A stretch of 46,696 bases of DNA, taken from the NCBI GenBank assembly GCA_020446505.1, contig JAGREN010000022.1:1-46696 (forward strand), in the 5' to 3' direction. Below, piece by piece: positions 32,156-42,099 of the stretch. Positions within the stretch are counted from its first letter, which is position 1; each line of letters begins with the position of its first letter. The DNA is from Novosphingobium sp. Lineage in GTDB: Bacteria; Pseudomonadota; Alphaproteobacteria; Sphingomonadales; Sphingomonadaceae. The position numbers and the translations under genes were made by a program. The notes beneath the pieces are model-generated. The model ran no database searches, was not told where the DNA came from, and was given only the letters and a program-made list of their open reading frames with translations.

Positions 32156-32416
32156 TCAGGCAAATGTCTCGGCGTCCGACTTTGTCTTCGCCGCTTCCTC
32201 TGCGGCGCGCTCGTATTTCAGGCAATCGAGGATCTTTGCCCCGGCAAGAAACACGGCGCCGGAGCAAGCCAGGAACAGCAGCTTGCCGCCCCAGCCCGGA
32301 TATTGCGTGAGATAGGCCGAGCCGCGTTCCGCAGCACCGAGCGCGAGGGCGTAGATGATCAGGTAGGCTTCGAACTGCGTCTTGATGACGAAGAGCCGAC
32401 CGATTTTCCTGAACAT
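32156..32416 (-). CDS. Small membrane protein of unknown function
   Basis: 86 residues from ATG at 32416, with a GGAAGGGG ribosome site. It has two hydrophobic segments (about residues 15-30, YLIIYALALGAAE, and 46-60, LLFLACSGAVFLAGAKIL) and a charged C-terminal tail (YERAAEEAAKTKSDAETFA). No named family recognised. It converges on ssrA; its stop is about 15 bp past the tmRNA end. Confidence 0.75.
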   Translation of the reverse strand: MFRKIGRLFVIKTQFEAYLIIYALALGAAERGSAYLTQYPGWGGKLLFLACSGAVFLAGAKILDCLKYERAAEEAAKTKSDAETFA

Positions 32417-32463
32417 TCAACACCCCTTCCTTACCGGCCCGTCAACGCAAGCATCGTGCCACC

Positions 32464-32479
32464 TGCCTGTTTCCAGGCA
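32464..32479. other. Small hairpin in the gap between the membrane protein and glcB
   Basis: TGCCTG (32464-32469), TTTC loop, CAGGCA (32474-32479). The 214-bp gap holds this hairpin and an ATCGTT/AACGAT inverted repeat (32510-32533 region). These may be operator-like sites for the two divergent genes; nothing else is seen in the gap. Confidence 0.3.
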
Positions 32480-32630
32480 AATGAACGGTTAACCGCCTGC
32501 TTACTGTAAATCGTTCCGACATGGTAACGATTCGCTCCACCTGTGCCATAACGGCCCTGTCGCGCAGGTGTTGCCAAGCGTTTCGGCAGGCCCTAGTCCG
32601 CGCCGCGCGACAGGAAACATGCGAGGAAAG

Positions 32631-34742
32631 ATGACAGACAGGCTCGAACGTGCCGGGTTGATGATCGATGCGGGACTTGCCCATTTCATCGAGCAGGACG
32701 TGATCTCTCCGATCGGCCTTGAGTCAGATCGATTCTGGAGCGGATTTGCTGCGCTGCTCGCTGACTTCGCGCCGCGCAACCGCGCCCTGTTGGCAAAGCG
32801 CGACGACCTTCAGGCGCAGATCGACGCCTGGCATCTGGCGCGGGCGGGCAAGCCGATTGACCAGAGCGAATATCAGGCTTTCCTGACTGAAATCGGCTAT
32901 CTCGTGCCGGAGCCGGGCGAGTTCAGGGTCGGCACCGAGAACGTCGACCGCGAGATTGCGCTGATGGCCGGGCCGCAGCTTGTCGTGCCGGTCCTTAATG
33001 CCCGCTTCCTGCTCAATGCCGCCAATGCGCGCTGGGGCAGCCTCTACGATGCCTTCTACGGCACCGATGCAATCGATGCTCCCCCCGCACGGCCCGGCGG
33101 TTACGACGAGGACCGAGGTGCTGCGGTGATCGCTGCTGCCAAGGCCTTCCTCGACCGTACCGTGCCGCTGTCCGGCATGAGCTGGGCGGACTGGGACGGC
33201 GCTGGCGATCCGCCGCTTGCGGACATGGCGGCGCTGATCGGTCATCGGAAGCAGGGCGAGGGCGTGCTGCTCGAACACAATGGCCTCGTGATCGAAATCG
33301 TGATCGACCGCGCCAGTCCTGTCGGCAAGAGCGACAAGGCGGGCATTGCCGACATGGTGCTCGAAGCTGCGCTCACCACGATCGTCGACCTCGAGGATTC
33401 GGTTGCTGCCGTAGACGGCGCGGACAAGCTTGCAGCCTATCGCAACTGGCTTGGCCTGATCCGTGGCGATCTGGAAGACACCTTCGAGAAGGGCGGGAAG
33501 ACGCTGACCCGCAAGCTCTCTCCCGACCGCCACTATATGGCGCTCGGCGGCGAAGAGCACACGCTGCCCGGACGCAGCCTGCTGTTCGTGCGCAATGTCG
33601 GCCACCTGATGACCAACCCGGCGATCCTGCTGCCCGACGGCAGCGAGATTCCCGAAGGTATCATGGATGCGGTCGTAACCAGCGCGATCAGCACGCATGA
33701 CCTCAAAGGGCTGGGCGCCTATCGCAATTCGCGCGCCGGCAGCATCTACATCGTCAAGCCGAAGATGCACGGGCCGGAGGAGTGCGCCTTCACCAATGAC
33801 CTCTTCAACGCGGTCGAAGACCTGCTCGGACTGGACCGCCATACCGTGAAGGTCGGCGTCATGGACGAGGAGCGCCGCACCAGCGCCAACCTCGCTGCGT
33901 GCATCGAGGTGGTGAAGGACCGCATCGTCTTCATCAACACCGGCTTCCTCGATCGCACCGGCGACGAGATACACACCTCGATGAGGGCCGGACCGATGAT
34001 CCGCAAGGCTGCGATCAAGGGCAGCGACTGGATCGCCGCCTACGAAAAGCGCAATGTGGCCATCTGCCTGAAGCATGGACTGTCGGGCCGGGCGCAGATC
34101 GGCAAGGGCATGTGGCCTTCGCCAGACCGCATGCATGCGATGATGGAAGAGAAGGTCGGCCATCCCAGGACCGGCGCGAACACGGCCTGGGTGCCCTCGC
34201 CTACGGCGGCGACGCTGCACGCTACGCACTATCATGCCGTCGATGTGTTCGCCGTGCAGAAGGACGTGGCGAAGGAGCCCGTTCCCGGCCTCGATCTGCT
34301 GCTCTCGGTGCCGCTCGCAGGTGGCACCAACTGGTCGGAAGAGGAAGTGCGCGAGGAACTCGACAACAACGCGCAGGGCCTGCTTGGCTATGTCGTGCGC
34401 TGGATCGATCAGGGCGTCGGCTGCTCAAAGGTGCCTGACATCAACGATGTCGGCCTGATGGAAGACCGCGCGACCTTGCGCATCTCGAGCCAGCACATGG
34501 CCAACTGGCTGCTGCATGGCGTATGCAGCGAGGAACAGGTGATGGCCTCGCTGCACCGCATGGCAGCCAAGGTCGATGCGCAGAACGCCGACGATCCGCT
34601 CTACGAGCCGATGACTGGCAACTGGGACACGAGCCTCGCCTTCAAGGCCGCCTGCGATCTGGTGTTCAAGGGCGTAGAGCAGCCGAGTGGCTATACCGAG
34701 CCGCTGCTTCACGCCTGGCGGCAGAAGAAAAAAGCGCAGTAA
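32631..34742 (+). CDS. glcB: Malate synthase G
   Basis: 703 residues from ATG at 32631 (GAGGAAAG); a longer frame begins with a TTG at 32568 but has no ribosome site. Malate synthase G signatures: [60 protein letters not shown] and the active-site block [19 protein letters not shown]. The enzyme condenses glyoxylate with acetyl-CoA to malate in the glyoxylate shunt. Isocitrate lyase is not in the window. Followed at 29 bp by a nitroreductase on the same strand. Confidence 0.95.
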   Translation: MTDRLERAGLMIDAGLAHFIEQDVISPIGLESDRFWSGFAALLADFAPRNRALLAKRDDLQAQIDAWHLARAGKPIDQSEYQAFLTEIGYLVPEPGEFRVGTENVDREIALMAGPQLVVPVLNARFLLNAANARWGSLYDAFYGTDAIDAPPARPGGYDEDRGAAVIAAAKAFLDRTVPLSGMSWADWDGAGDPPLADMAALIGHRKQGEGVLLEHNGLVIEIVIDRASPVGKSDKAGIADMVLEAALTTIVDLEDSVAAVDGADKLAAYRNWLGLIRGDLEDTFEKGGKTLTRKLSPDRHYMALGGEEHTLPGRSLLFVRNVGHLMTNPAILLPDGSEIPEGIMDAVVTSAISTHDLKGLGAYRNSRAGSIYIVKPKMHGPEECAFTNDLFNAVEDLLGLDRHTVKVGVMDEERRTSANLAACIEVVKDRIVFINTGFLDRTGDEIHTSMRAGPMIRKAAIKGSDWIAAYEKRNVAICLKHGLSGRAQIGKGMWPSPDRMHAMMEEKVGHPRTGANTAWVPSPTAATLHATHYHAVDVFAVQKDVAKEPVPGLDLLLSVPLAGGTNWSEEEVREELDNNAQGLLGYVVRWIDQGVGCSKVPDINDVGLMEDRATLRISSQHMANWLLHGVCSEEQVMASLHRMAAKVDAQNADDPLYEPMTGNWDTSLAFKAACDLVFKGVEQPSGYTEPLLHAWRQKKKAQ

Positions 34743-34771
34743 CCGGAACGGAAATTGGGGAGAGCAAGCAG

Positions 34772-35422
34772 ATGCAATTCGATCTCGAACAGACAGACGC
34801 CTTGCTCTCCACGACGCGCGCGGTGCGCAGACGGCTCGATTTCGAGCGGCCCGTGCCGCGCGAGGTCATCAACGAGTGCCTTGAGCTGGCCGTGCAGGCG
34901 CCGACTGCCAGCAACAGCCAGACCTGGCGCTGGGTCGTGGTCGACGATGCCGACATGCGCGGTAAGCTCGCGGAAATCTATCGCGGCGCGATGAACGATC
35001 GGCAGAGCGTCTTTGAAGCTTGGGACGAAGACAAGGCCGAAGGCCGGATCAGCGACCAGACAGTCCGCGTACTCGATAGCGCCGGATATCTTTCCGAGAA
35101 CATCCACCGCGTTCCGGTCCTTGTCATCCCCTGCGTAGTCGGCCGACCCGAGGCCGATGCTGTGCCGGCAAGTCTCGCCGCGACATATGGGTCGATCATG
35201 CCGGCCATGTGGAACTTCCAGCTTGCCCTGCGTTCGCGCGGGCTGGGATCGGTACTGACCACCGTGCATCTCTTCCGCGAACGCGAGGCCGCAGAGCTGC
35301 TGAGCATTCCCGATGATGTCCTGCAATGCGGGTTGATTCCGGTGGCCTATACCAAGGGCACCGATTTCAAACGCGCACAGCGCCCGCCGGTCAGCGGCAT
35401 CACGCACTGGAACGGCTGGTAA
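34772..35422 (+). CDS. Nitroreductase family protein
   Basis: 216 residues from ATG at 34772 (GGGGAGAG). The FMN-binding fold begins with TTRAVRRRLDFERPVPREV and AVQAPTASNSQTWRWVVVDD, and ends with MPAMWNFQLALRSRGLGSVL. Such proteins reduce nitro groups, quinones or enoates with NAD(P)H. The two-gene order with the luciferase-like protein at 35485 suggests redox chemistry on a shared substrate, but none is identifiable. Confidence 0.85.
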   Translation: MQFDLEQTDALLSTTRAVRRRLDFERPVPREVINECLELAVQAPTASNSQTWRWVVVDDADMRGKLAEIYRGAMNDRQSVFEAWDEDKAEGRISDQTVRVLDSAGYLSENIHRVPVLVIPCVVGRPEADAVPASLAATYGSIMPAMWNFQLALRSRGLGSVLTTVHLFREREAAELLSIPDDVLQCGLIPVAYTKGTDFKRAQRPPVSGITHWNGW

Positions 35423-35456
35423 CACCCGGCTTTCACTCGCAATCGGGATCGGCTAG

Positions 35457-35474
35457 CCCTTGTTGAAACAAGGG
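35457..35474 (+). other. Hairpin overlapping the ribosome site of the LLM gene
   Basis: CCCTTGT (35457-35463), loop TGAA, ACAAGGG (35468-35474). The AAGGG part belongs to the AAGGGAGAG ribosome site of the gene starting at 35485. A perfect 7-bp stem could limit ribosome access, or be an operator for the upstream promoter. Confidence 0.45.
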
Positions 35475-35484
35475 AGAGACACTC

Positions 35485-36411
35485 GTGAAAGCCACTTACA
35501 ACATGACGCTGGAGCAACTGGTCGTCGACCGGCCCGATCTGGCTAGCGACAAGCTCCGTATCGTTGCGCAGGCGGCCGAAGCGGCTGGCTTCGATGCCTG
35601 CAACCTGACCGACCATCCATTCCCCGATGCGACATGGCTCGCCAATGCGGGACACAATGCATTCGATCCGATGGCGGCCCTTTGCTTCGTTGCCGGGTTC
35701 ACCACCCGCATCATGCTGCACACCAACATCGTCGTGCTGCCCTATCGCAACCCCTTCCTCACGGCGAAGGAAGTGACGACGCTCGACGTCCTGTCGAAGG
35801 GCAGGGCGATAATGGGCATTGGCGTCGGCTATCAGGCCACCGAATTCGAGGCGCTCGGTGTGAACTTCGCGCAGCGCGGCAAGCTGATGGACGAGGCGAT
35901 CGATGCGATGAAAGCGGCCTGGACTGGCGATGTCGTGCAGTTTGAAGGCCTCAATTTCAACGCGACCAACAACCGGCAGTTTCCCGCACCCCTGCAAAAG
36001 CCGCATCCGCCGATCTGGTGCGGCGGCAACGGCAAGATCGCCATGCGCCGGGCGGCTGTGCGGTGCGACGGGTGGACGCCGTTTTTCCTGCCGCCGGGTC
36101 CGGTCGGCGCGCGCCATCCCGACGCCATTTCGACCGTTGCCGATCTCAAGGAGCGAGTGGCGGAAATCGGAGCCATGCGTGAGGAAGCAGGACGCACCGG
36201 CCGGTTTGACATTGCACCGAGTTCACCCGTTCCCGTCAATGCGCGGACGCGCGAAGTCGCCGACAGGTTCCTCACCAATGCCGCAGAACTGGCCGATGCT
36301 GGCGCAACCTGGGTCGGCCTTGGCCTGCCGGGCGTGGAAACGTCCGAAATGATCGAGAATCTCACCTGGTTCGGTGAGGAAGTGCTGCCGCAGCTTCACG
36401 CCTTGGGCTGA
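35485..36411 (+). CDS. Luciferase-like monooxygenase family protein (TIGR03619-like)
   Basis: 308 residues from GTG at 35485. LLM-type TIM barrel: AEAAGFDACNLTDHPFPDAT, RIMLHTNIVVLPYRNPFLTA, LSKGRAIMGIGVGYQATEFE and PHPPIWCGGNGKIAMRRAAV. Usually labelled F420-dependent, but the cofactor here is uncertain (see the 22033 copy). It ends 16 bp inside the converging rsmA gene. Substrate unknown. Confidence 0.85.
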   Translation: MKATYNMTLEQLVVDRPDLASDKLRIVAQAAEAAGFDACNLTDHPFPDATWLANAGHNAFDPMAALCFVAGFTTRIMLHTNIVVLPYRNPFLTAKEVTTLDVLSKGRAIMGIGVGYQATEFEALGVNFAQRGKLMDEAIDAMKAAWTGDVVQFEGLNFNATNNRQFPAPLQKPHPPIWCGGNGKIAMRRAAVRCDGWTPFFLPPGPVGARHPDAISTVADLKERVAEIGAMREEAGRTGRFDIAPSSPVPVNARTREVADRFLTNAAELADAGATWVGLGLPGVETSEMIENLTWFGEEVLPQLHALG

Positions 36412-37235
36412 CTCTCGCTCAGGCTTCGGGCGAGCGATACAAATTCCTCAACTGACAGCGTCTCCGCACGGCGCTGTGGGTCGATCCCGAGCGCTTCGAG
36501 AGCATCGACCGCGCCGGGCAGACCCTTGAGGCTCTGACGCAGCATCTTGCGGCGCTGGCCGAAGGCGTGCTCGGTGGCGCGTGAAAGCAGCCTTGCGGAG
36601 ACACCTTCCGGCATGGCGGCAGGCTCGATGTGAACGATCGCACTCATAACCTTGGGAGGAGGCGTGAAGGCGCTGCGATGGACCTTCATGGCCAGTCGCG
36701 CCGTGCTGCGCCACTGGGCCAGTACCGAAAGCCTGCCGTATGCCGATGTGCCCGGAGCGGCGACAATGCGGCGCGCGACTTCCTCCTGAAACATCAGCGT
36801 CAGCGACGTCCAGCGCGGCGGCCAGTCCTCGCCGGACAGCCAGCGCGTGAACAGTTCGGTGCCGACATTATAGGGCAGGTTGGCGACGACGGCGTAGGGT
36901 TCACCTGCCATCAGCGCGTCGTGATCGAGTTTCAGCGCATCGCCTTCGACGACGGTAAGGTGGCCGGAAAAAGCGTGTTCCAGCTCTGCGAGCGCGGGCA
37001 GGCAGCGCCTGTCCATCTCGATAGCAGTGACCAGCGCACCGGCGCGCAACAGGGCGCGGGTGAGCCCGCCTGGGCCGGGGCCGATTTCCAGAACCTGTCT
37101 GCCCGAAAGGTCGCCGGGAATTGCGGCGATGCGATCGAGCAATTGCTCGTCGAACAGGAAGTTCTGGCCCAGTGCCTTGCTTGCCGAGAGGCCGTGACGA
37201 GCGATCACCTCGCGCAAGGGGGGCAGGGGCTCCAT
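36396..37235 (-). CDS. rsmA: 16S rRNA dimethyladenosine transferase
   Basis: 279 residues from ATG at 37235, whose TGATG overlaps the pdxA stop; a farther ATG at 37262 would overlap pdxA by 28 bp and is less likely. Motifs: RHGLSASKALGQNFLFDEQ, the SAM site VLEIGPGPGGLTRALL, and the catalytic VVANLPYNVGTELF. It dimethylates two adjacent adenines near the 3' end of 16S rRNA (the same tail that the 541-554 sequence complements). Placement next to pdxA and surA is the usual proteobacterial order. Confidence 0.95.
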   Translation of the reverse strand: MEPLPPLREVIARHGLSASKALGQNFLFDEQLLDRIAAIPGDLSGRQVLEIGPGPGGLTRALLRAGALVTAIEMDRRCLPALAELEHAFSGHLTVVEGDALKLDHDALMAGEPYAVVANLPYNVGTELFTRWLSGEDWPPRWTSLTLMFQEEVARRIVAAPGTSAYGRLSVLAQWRSTARLAMKVHRSAFTPPPKVMSAIVHIEPAAMPEGVSARLLSRATEHAFGQRRKMLRQSLKGLPGAVDALEALGIDPQRRAETLSVEEFVSLARSLSESQPKA

Positions 37236-38242
37236 CAGCCCTGCGCGCGCCGCGCTGCGCATTCGCCTGCCATGCGGATCGCGGCGATCATCGCGCCGGG
37301 GTCGGCGACGTTCCTGCCAGCGATGGCAAAAGCCGTGCCGTGGTCAGGAGAAGTGCGCACGACCGGCAGGCCGAGCGTGACATTGACGCCCTGATCGAAG
37401 TCGAGCGCCTTGATCGGGATCAGCGCCTGATCGTGATACATGCACAGCGCCACGTCATATGTTTCGCGCTCGCGCGGGGCGAACAGGGTGTCGGCGGAAT
37501 GCGGACCGGTGACTGCGATTCCCTCGGCCCGAAGCGTGGCGATGGCTGGTGCAATAACCCGCGCTTCCTCGTCGCCGAAACGACCTTCCTCGCCAGCGTG
37601 AGGGTTAAGCCCGCAGACCGCAAGGCGCGGGCTTGCCAGCCCGAAATCGCGTTGCATGGCCTTTGCCACAACGCGTGCGCGCCTGACGATCAGGTCAGTG
37701 GTGAGCAGGCCGGGGACATCGGCCAATGCCTCGTGGATGGTGAGAGGCACGGTGCGCAAGCTCGGTCCGGCGAGCATCATCACCGCATCCTGTCGAGCCA
37801 CGCCGCATGAGTCAGCGACGAATTCGGTCTGGCCCGGCTGCGTAAATCCGATTTCGGCGAGCCGTGCCTTTGCCACCGGCCCCGTCACGATGCCGCCTGC
37901 CGCGCCGGACAAGGCAAGGTGCGTCGCTTCGGTCAGGGACTGCAACGCCAGTCGCGCGCCTTCGGTGGATGGTGCGCCGGGCGTCCATTGGCAGTCAGCC
38001 GCGTCGAGCACGGGCAGGGCATCGGCGAACACATCGGTCGCCCTGGCAGCGTCGGAAATCGCGACAATGGGAACATGCAGACCGCGCGACTGCGCGGCAG
38101 AGCCAAGCAGCTTCGCGCCGCCGACGGCGAAGAACGGCAGCAGGCACTCATCACCGCGCCTCGCCCAGGCAGCCGCGATCAGTTCAGGGCCGACACCTGC
38201 GGGATCGCCAAGCGAGACGGCAAGCGGCTGGTGACTGGCCAA
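37235..38242 (-). CDS. pdxA: 4-hydroxythreonine-4-phosphate dehydrogenase
   Basis: 335 residues from TTG at 38242; an in-frame TGA lies a few codons upstream and no ATG is available, so the rare start is well supported. Motifs: PLAVSLGDPAGVGPELIAAA, FVADSCGVARQDAVMMLAGP and the metal and substrate site LNPHAGEEGRFGDEE, then MYHDQALIPIKALDFDQGVN. PdxA acts in pyridoxal phosphate biosynthesis (DXP-dependent route). The start is 14 bp after the surA stop. Confidence 0.95.
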   Translation of the reverse strand: MASHQPLAVSLGDPAGVGPELIAAAWARRGDECLLPFFAVGGAKLLGSAAQSRGLHVPIVAISDAARATDVFADALPVLDAADCQWTPGAPSTEGARLALQSLTEATHLALSGAAGGIVTGPVAKARLAEIGFTQPGQTEFVADSCGVARQDAVMMLAGPSLRTVPLTIHEALADVPGLLTTDLIVRRARVVAKAMQRDFGLASPRLAVCGLNPHAGEEGRFGDEEARVIAPAIATLRAEGIAVTGPHSADTLFAPRERETYDVALCMYHDQALIPIKALDFDQGVNVTLGLPVVRTSPDHGTAFAIAGRNVADPGAMIAAIRMAGECAARRAQG

Positions 38243-38256
38243 GTCAGCCGCTCATA

Positions 38257-39612
38257 TCAGTTGTAGTCGATGATCGCGTCGCGGCGCAGGTCGCGCAGAT
38301 AGGTTTGCGCGCGCTTGTTGACGCGGTCTTCTTCCATCTGCCCCATGAGCTGGTCGAAGCTTGGCCCCGAATCGGACTGCGGATCGTCGCGACCGCACAT
38401 CATCAGGACGCGAACGCCTTCCTCGATGGAGCCGAAGGGAGGCGAGGTCTCGCCAAGCGACAGGCCAAGGACCGCGTTCTGGAGCGGTCCGGGCAGGTCG
38501 CGAGCGCGCACCTGATCGTTTGCGACGACCTGTGCGCCGATCCGGGCCGCAACTTCATCGACGGCGCCGCAGCCGCGTGCCGAATGCATGGCCTTGGCGA
38601 ATTCCGCAGCTTGCGCCTGCGCTTGCGCCTCGCTGATGCCCTTGGGAAATTCGATCGAAACCTGCTTGAGCGAGAGAATGGCGTCGCGCGGGTCGGCCAT
38701 CAGCACCTGGCGCTTGTCGATCAGGTAGATGATCGAGAAGCCGCCGGGCAATTCGATCGGGCCGACAAGCTGACCGGGTTGCAGCTGGCGCGCAGCCGTC
38801 GCCAGTTCGGCGGGAAGCTGGGCGAGGCGGATCCAGCCAAGATCGCCGCCGACCGCCGCCGTGGAGGCCTGCGAATATTGCCGGGCATAGGCCACGAAGC
38901 TGCCGCCCTGGCGCAACTGGTCGACGATCTTGACGGCATTGTCGTAAACCTGCTGGCGCGCTTCGGCAGGCGCGGCCAGGTAGATTTCGCCGATACGGTA
39001 TTCGTCGGTGCCCTTGGCCGCCTTGAGCCGTTCGAGCATTTCCTTCACCTCGTCGTCGGAGACGTTGACGAAAGGCGATACGTTGCGCTGGAGCAGGCGC
39101 TGCCAGGCAAGTTCGCCCTTGATCTGGCGCTTGAGCGAAGCAGGCGAAGAACCGATCCGTTTCAGGTAGGCGTCCATCGCGGTCGTATTCTGGTTGAAAT
39201 TCTGTGCCGCGACACGCGCATAGGACTGTTCAACCTCGGCATCCTCGACCTCGATCTTGGACGCGGCGGCTTCCTGGATCTGGAGGGTCTCGTCGATCAG
39301 GTTGCGCAGGACCTGTGCCCGCAGGCGCTGCATTTCCTCGTCGGACACCTTGTTCTGGTTCGCGGCAAGGATGAGCGCGAGACGCTGATCGACGTCGGTT
39401 CCGGTGATGATGTCCCCGTTCACGACTGCCGTAGCGCGCCGCACGTTCGGATTGCGCGGACCGAAGATCTGTACGGTTTCGGGAATGGTGATCGCACCCT
39501 GAGGGCTCGACTGGGCGGGAGCCGCTACTGGCGCGGACAATGCAACCGCCATGAAAATCGCGGCAATCGTGCGAAGCGAAGGGAAGCGTTTCAAACCTGT
39601 CACCCGTGTCAT
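38257..39612 (-). CDS. surA: Periplasmic chaperone SurA
   Basis: 451 residues. Signal peptide (residues 1-33, SLRTIAAIFMAVALSAPVAA), the N-terminal chaperone helices (AVVNGDIITGTDVDQRLALI, RNLIDETLQIQEAAASKIEV) and a parvulin domain (EIYLAAPAEARQQVYDNAVK, GGDLGWIRLAQLPAEL). The second parvulin-like stretch (GETSPPFGSIEEGVRVLMMC) is degenerate. SurA escorts outer-membrane proteins to the Bam complex; its neighbour lptD is a known client. It is co-directional with pdxA and rsmA. Confidence 0.93.
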   Translation of the reverse strand: MTRVTGLKRFPSLRTIAAIFMAVALSAPVAAPAQSSPQGAITIPETVQIFGPRNPNVRRATAVVNGDIITGTDVDQRLALILAANQNKVSDEEMQRLRAQVLRNLIDETLQIQEAAASKIEVEDAEVEQSYARVAAQNFNQNTTAMDAYLKRIGSSPASLKRQIKGELAWQRLLQRNVSPFVNVSDDEVKEMLERLKAAKGTDEYRIGEIYLAAPAEARQQVYDNAVKIVDQLRQGGSFVAYARQYSQASTAAVGGDLGWIRLAQLPAELATAARQLQPGQLVGPIELPGGFSIIYLIDKRQVLMADPRDAILSLKQVSIEFPKGISEAQAQAQAAEFAKAMHSARGCGAVDEVAARIGAQVVANDQVRARDLPGPLQNAVLGLSLGETSPPFGSIEEGVRVLMMCGRDDPQSDSGPSFDQLMGQMEEDRVNKRAQTYLRDLRRDAIIDYN

Positions 39613-39739
39613 CTTTCGTTTATCGGCTGTGCCGGACTGACCTGCGCAGCCGCCGACCCCTTGCTCGCGCGCCGATTAACCCAAACTGAGTTAACCCGAT
39701 AGGCATTTTGGGACGAGTTGCCAACGCAGGGCAGGGAGA

Positions 39740-42013
39740 TCAGCGGAATCCGAGGTTGCGAAGGGCAAAGCGCACCTGGAAAGAATTGCCGCGCCGGGCA
39801 TCGCCGGTCGCGACATAGTCACGTCGCCAGGTTAAGGAGACGTCGAGGCAATCGTCCTGATAGGCGACTCCCAGACGAGTCCGCAGTGGCTGGAACCCAT
39901 CGGAACCAAGTACAGGGTCTTCGTTGCGATCGGTAAGGTTCACGACCGCTGAACCGAACAGCGACCAGTAGTTCGCAAACGCAACGCGTCCTGCGGCGCG
40001 CACTTCCTCGCGGTCCTGCAGATCTTCGATCTCGGAAATGTCGCGATTGAGCTTGACGTAGCCTACCTCGAGGTAAGTCCGCTCGCTTCCGACGACAGCA
40101 TCGAATTCCTGACGCCTGATGGCGAAGTTGTCCTTGTCGAGCCGGAAGCGGTGAACCAGCTTGATCGAATCGCGATAGCGCACCTCGGTGCGTCCGACGA
40201 TGTCCGAAACCTTGTCGGTCAGGCCGGTCCCATCGGGAAACAGGCTGGGCTTGTTGGTGACGCGAACAGATTGTCCAATGGTCGTCTTGATACGCCAGCG
40301 TGGGCGTTCGAGCAGCCAGTCGAAGCCATAGGTGAAGCGCACGCCGTCCTCGATCCGATCGTAGCCGGGGAAGCGGTTGAGTGCGAACAGGTTGCTGTCC
40401 TCCAACTCGATGGCGCGGGCATCCTCGTTGGGAACGGCAAGGTTGCGGATTGCCGGTGTCACCGTGAGCTGCGCCCGCGGCGTGAACACCTGCGTGCCGC
40501 CGAACGCGCGGCCGATGAAGGGCCACTTCACATCGAGCGCGGCAATCGCGATGGCGCGCGATTCCCAGCCGGCATTGCCGCGATAGGCCGCAGTCTCTGT
40601 CAGGGCGTTCTCGTCCGAATGATAGACGTCGCCGCGAACGAGGCCGGTCAGCGTGACTTCCTGACCGCCGGGCAGAATGCGGCGCAGATCCCACTGGGCG
40701 CGAGCGAAGGCGCGCTGGGTATCCTGCCCCCGGTCGCGCATAATAGCGAGCGAGTTGACCTGCAGTTCGACCTTGCCGCCGAGGAACGGGTCGGTCAGCC
40801 GGTGGCGGTAGTCGATCACGGGCAGGGCTATCGGCACCTGTCCCTGATCGTCTCCGATCCGCATGGTCTGCGTGGTCCAGCCGGCCAGCGAGAAATAGCT
40901 GTTGGTCCCGATTCGTTCGAGCTCGGCCATCGAACGCAGCCGGTCGTCGCGGCTGATGTCGTAGCGGCGCAGGAACGTGCGGTCGGTCGCGCGCCTGATC
41001 GAGGTGGTGACGCTCCACTTGGGCGTCAGCTGCAAGCGGCCGTTGGCGAATATGTAGCCGCGAAAATCGCTCTGGGCGGTCGGCTCCGAACCGAAGATCG
41101 CAATGCGGCGGCTGCCCGTCGCATAGCCGGTGATCTGGTAGGCGCCTTTTTCGGTTAGAGCGCGATACTGCACCTGTGCCATCGGCGGCGCTTGAGTGTA
41201 AAGATAGGCGGTTGCGGTAAGATCGCGGTTCTCTGCCAGCCTTGCGTAATAGGAGCCGCTGATCTCGACTCCGTTTGAAGGCGTAAAGCGGAAATCGGGA
41301 ATCAGGAGGCCGGAAATCCCCCTTCCGTCGGTTGTCGTCTGCAAGCCGGGGATCGGCAGGGCGACCGCGCCGAACAGGACGATGCGCGCGCCCTTGAAGG
41401 ACACCCGCTTGCGATCGTCGTCGTAGATCACCTCACGGGCATTGACGCGCCAGGTCGGCTCCTTGGGGCAGCCTTTCTCGTTCTGGACCGCGCAGGCCGT
41501 GTAGCTCGCCTGTTCGAGCACGACGTCGCCGTTTTCGAGGCGCTTGCCCGAATCGGCCGCTATCCGCGCCCCTTCGCGCAGGGCGAGGAGCAGGTTCTCC
41601 ATGGCCCCCGTCTTGAGTTCGTCGGTAAGCTCGACTCGCTCGGTGAACAACTCGTTGCCGTCCTCGTCGACCATCTTGACGCCGCCGCTCGCGACGATGG
41701 CACCGCTCTGGCGGTTCCAGGTGACGCTATCGGCGCGCACTGCCTGATCGTCGCGGCGAAGCACCACGTTGCCGGTGGCGGTAACCGTCTCGCCGTTGCT
41801 GTCGTATTCGACTCGATCCGCTTCGAAGGCTACCGGCTCATTGCTGTCAGGCGCCTGTGAGGTTTCGTCGCTGCTCGCGTCCTGGCCAAGGGCCGGTTGT
41901 GCCGCGAGGAACAGGGGAAGCGCCAGCAATCCTGCGAGCGACAGGGCGCCGCGCCGCCTGCTGCGCAGACAACGGAAGGTGGCCTGCAATGGTATCTGGG
42001 CGGGCGGGCGCAT
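39740..42013 (-). CDS. lptD: LPS-assembly protein LptD
   Basis: 757 residues. Signal peptide (residues 20-44, LAGLLALPLFLAAQPALGQ), an LptA/OstA-like N-terminal domain (FEADRVEYDSNGETVTATGN, VRADSVTWNRQSGAIVASGG), then a large beta-barrel (SYYARLAENRDLTATAYLY) ending in the typical final strand FQVRFALRNLGFR. It inserts lipopolysaccharide (or the equivalent lipid) in the outer leaflet with LptE. Sphingomonads often lack LPS and contain glycosphingolipids instead, so the true substrate may differ; that is family knowledge, not visible here. Cysteines are few, near the CAVQNEKGCP segment. Confidence 0.93.
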   Translation of the reverse strand: MRPPAQIPLQATFRCLRSRRRGALSLAGLLALPLFLAAQPALGQDASSDETSQAPDSNEPVAFEADRVEYDSNGETVTATGNVVLRRDDQAVRADSVTWNRQSGAIVASGGVKMVDEDGNELFTERVELTDELKTGAMENLLLALREGARIAADSGKRLENGDVVLEQASYTACAVQNEKGCPKEPTWRVNAREVIYDDDRKRVSFKGARIVLFGAVALPIPGLQTTTDGRGISGLLIPDFRFTPSNGVEISGSYYARLAENRDLTATAYLYTQAPPMAQVQYRALTEKGAYQITGYATGSRRIAIFGSEPTAQSDFRGYIFANGRLQLTPKWSVTTSIRRATDRTFLRRYDISRDDRLRSMAELERIGTNSYFSLAGWTTQTMRIGDDQGQVPIALPVIDYRHRLTDPFLGGKVELQVNSLAIMRDRGQDTQRAFARAQWDLRRILPGGQEVTLTGLVRGDVYHSDENALTETAAYRGNAGWESRAIAIAALDVKWPFIGRAFGGTQVFTPRAQLTVTPAIRNLAVPNEDARAIELEDSNLFALNRFPGYDRIEDGVRFTYGFDWLLERPRWRIKTTIGQSVRVTNKPSLFPDGTGLTDKVSDIVGRTEVRYRDSIKLVHRFRLDKDNFAIRRQEFDAVVGSERTYLEVGYVKLNRDISEIEDLQDREEVRAAGRVAFANYWSLFGSAVVNLTDRNEDPVLGSDGFQPLRTRLGVAYQDDCLDVSLTWRRDYVATGDARRGNSFQVRFALRNLGFR

Positions 42014-42099
42014 GGCTTGCCTATCGCAGCACTGGTGCTTAACTGCAATGCGCTGCGGCAGCGTCCTGTCGCCAAAAAGTCACGATTTCAGGAGATTTC

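Noticed and set aside
32491-32517. Possible EcfG site on the minus strand upstream of the small membrane protein
   Set aside because: GGAAC is present but the -10 is CGGT after 17 nt, not CGTT, so it does not match the consensus.
39676-39694. TTAA-N11-TTAA as a CtrA box before surA
   Set aside because: CtrA sites have a 7-nt spacer (TTAA-N7-TTAA); 11 nt does not fit.
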